This document shows positions 5,096-5,979 of a stretch of DNA of 5,979 nucleotides, in pieces. The DNA is from Candidatus Roizmanbacteria bacterium (GTDB lineage Bacteria; Patescibacteriota; Microgenomatia; UBA1406; GWC2-37-13): positions 1 to 5,979 of the forward strand of contig JACQRR010000122.1 of NCBI GenBank assembly GCA_016206365.1, written 5' to 3'. The translations under genes were made by a program, and so were the position numbers. Every line of letters begins with the position of its first letter. Position 1 is the first letter of the stretch. Below the pieces are notes generated by a model, which saw only the letters and a list, made by a program, of their open reading frames with translations, made no database searches and was not told where the DNA came from.

Positions 5096-5104
5096 TGTTA
5101 AAAT
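5096..5104 (+). promoter_or_regulatory. Putative extended -10 promoter of the MIP18/DUF59 gene
   Basis: TG at 5096-5097, one base, then TAAAAT at 5099-5104 matches an extended -10 (TGnTATAAT) with one mismatch in the hexamer. It ends 6 bases before the ATG at 5111, so transcription would begin at about the start codon, as for rnj on the other strand. No -35 match is seen at 16-18 bp spacing, which an extended -10 may not need. Confidence 0.45.
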
Positions 5105-5110
5105 AATAAT

Positions 5111-5419
5111 ATGCCTAAAATCACCACTAATGCTATAAAAGATAAATTAGCCGAAGTTCTGGATCCCGAACTCAACATCTCAATTGTCGATCTTGGCCTC
5201 ATATATAAAGTTGACCTGCAGAAATCCGGCAGGACAAAAATAACTATGACGCTTACTACGATTGGTTGTCCATTATTCTCATTAATTCAGCAAGAGGCAA
5301 AAAGCAAGCTAAAGGAGCTAGGACTATCTGATGAAACTATCGAATTCGAGCTGACATTTGATCCACCTTGGTCTATGGACAAAATTTCGGAAAGAGCCAA
5401 GGCCATGTTGGGAATATAA
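5111..5419 (+). CDS. MIP18/DUF59 family protein, probable Fe-S cluster assembly factor
   Basis: The family (SufT, PaaD, MIP18-like) takes part in maturation of iron-sulfur proteins, probably by handing clusters to targets. At 102 residues it is a single-domain member. Diagnostic segments are VLDPELNISIVDLGLIYKV (16-34), the strand ITMTLTTIGCP (44-54) with the conserved reactive Cys53, and the DPPWSMDKIS segment (84-93) close to the C-terminus, matching the usual xPPWxxxxI(S/T) ending. The ATG at 5111 is the natural family start and has no Shine-Dalgarno sequence. It is divergent from rnj, and the next gene begins 8 bp downstream, so the two are likely cotranscribed. No other suf or isc gene is in the window, so the client proteins are unknown. 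I give no symbol because sufT and paaD cannot be told apart here. Confidence 0.9.
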   Translation: MPKITTNAIKDKLAEVLDPELNISIVDLGLIYKVDLQKSGRTKITMTLTTIGCPLFSLIQQEAKSKLKELGLSDETIEFELTFDPPWSMDKISERAKAMLGI

Positions 5420-5427
5420 ACTTAATT

Positions 5428-5958
5428 ATGATTAAAGCAATTCTCGAGGATTCTTTCGAAAAATTAGCCGAACAAGGAGCCACCCAATCCAAAAAAGCGG
5501 TTAAATCAGCCGTCAAACAAGTAAAACAAACCTTCAGTCCCACAAAGATGTGGGAGCAGATACTCGGCGTCGACTCTAATTCCCCTAATCCTTCTCGTCC
5601 TTCTACTTCCCCCGAATCTCTCTCTCCCTCCAAATCCCATTCGCCCCTCGATTTTGAAAAACTAGGCAAAAAATATCAAGACGCCGAGGCTCAGAAAACT
5701 GAATCATTGCGTCAAAGATTATTTCAGCTTGTAAAACAAGGTGAGGAAAAAATTCTTTATGAAAAGAAAAAAGAGGAGGCGGAAAAGAAACAAAAAGAGC
5801 TCTATGAAGCGCAAGAGAAACAACGAAAGGAAGAAGAAAGGAAAAAACAACAAGCCGCAGAACTCCCAAAAGGAAAAGTAAAACGAAGCATTTTTTCACA
5901 CAAAAAAGTCGCCGAACGCCAACACGCCGAACTCAAACCCTCCACAGGAAAACAATGA
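5428..5958 (+). CDS. Unrecognised charged protein, Pro/Ser linker and K/E/Q-rich coiled coil
   Basis: I do not recognise a characterised family. The protein is 176 residues, with no signal peptide or membrane segment. Residues 1-35 look like amphipathic helices (MIKAILEDSFEKLAEQ, then a Lys/Val/Ala-rich stretch). Residues 46-74 form a low-complexity Pro/Ser/Asn linker. Residues 75-146 are very rich in Lys, Glu and Gln and should form a long helix or coiled coil. The tail (147-176) is basic, with PKGKVKRSIFSHKK. It vaguely recalls small proteins of unknown function annotated only in Patescibacteria (perhaps DUF5660), which I cannot verify. An in-frame ATG at 5368 would overlap the upstream gene by 52 bp; the ATG at 5428, 8 bp after that gene's stop, fits better. 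It overlaps the next start codon (ATGA). Confidence 0.75.
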   Translation: MIKAILEDSFEKLAEQGATQSKKAVKSAVKQVKQTFSPTKMWEQILGVDSNSPNPSRPSTSPESLSPSKSHSPLDFEKLGKKYQDAEAQKTESLRQRLFQLVKQGEEKILYEKKKEEAEKKQKELYEAQEKQRKEEERKKQQAAELPKGKVKRSIFSHKKVAERQHAELKPSTGKQ

Positions 5959-5979
5959 TAAAATATTCAGATATAGTTA
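5955..5979 (+). CDS. Start of a further gene, truncated by the window end
   Basis: ATG at 5955 overlaps the TGA stop of the previous gene (ATGA), a typical translational-coupling arrangement. The frame reads MIKYSDIV to the last complete codon with no stop. A weak AGGA lies at 5946-5949, the nearest thing to a Shine-Dalgarno sequence in the window. Eight residues are too few to name a product. Confidence 0.5.

Noticed and set aside
5368..5427. Earlier ATG for the charged protein
   Set aside because: It would overlap the MIP18/DUF59 gene by 52 bp and the extra residues are just that gene's DNA read in another frame; the ATG at 5428 is better placed.
5373..5899. Two open frames of 98 codons on the - strand opposite the charged protein
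   Set aside because: They are antisense to a low-complexity Lys/Glu/Ser coding region, which readily produces hydrophobic-looking shadow frames.
5428..5958. Alternative genetic code with UGA read as glycine (as in Gracilibacteria or SR1)
   Set aside because: UGA is a sensible stop overlapping the next start codon, and no gene in the window needs an internal UGA.

Overview
The window is an AT-rich bacterial chromosome segment made mostly of housekeeping genes. It carries seven complete protein genes and the first codons of an eighth. Compact genes, a short DnaX, a small YbaB, a bacterial-type RNase J, a MIP18/DUF59 protein next to a lineage-restricted Lys/Glu/Gln-rich protein, and the lack of clear Shine-Dalgarno sequences together suggest a Candidate Phyla Radiation (Patescibacteria) genome, perhaps Microgenomates. 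That placement is inference from gene content and style. The standard code fits: TGA ends the gene at 5428-5958, and no internal TGA is needed in any gene.

Layout. 1-168 has no gene; it holds an imperfect palindromic element (5-101) and a heptamer tandem repeat (130-160). The + strand group is dnaX (169-1263), ybaB/ebfC (1334-1597) and prs (1613-2563). Convergent to it on the - strand lies recR (2592-3236), downstream of rnj/RNase J (3347-5017). RNase J is divergent from a + strand group: a MIP18/DUF59 protein (5111-5419), an unrecognised charged protein (5428-5958), and a gene that starts at 5955 and leaves the window. dnaX, ybaB and recR often form one operon in bacteria. Here recR is nearby but inverted and separated by prs.

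The genes are basic machinery: the DNA polymerase III clamp-loader ATPase, a nucleoid-associated protein, PRPP synthesis, recombinational repair, RNA decay/maturation, and probable Fe-S maturation. They are linked by neighbourhood rather than by a visible shared pathway.

The less ordinary content is the short repetitive DNA. (a) A perfect 30-bp palindrome sits in frame inside prs, and a palindromic insert sits in frame inside the zinc module of dnaX; both resemble in principle the palindromic elements that invade Rickettsia genes. (b) Four intergenic junctions each carry their own 7- or 8-bp short tandem repeat with a fixed core and variable bases, and two of these are built as inverted arrays. 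(c) A 27-bp direct repeat sits between rnj and recR. RNase J also lacks the usual motif C histidine of the beta-CASP catalytic site.
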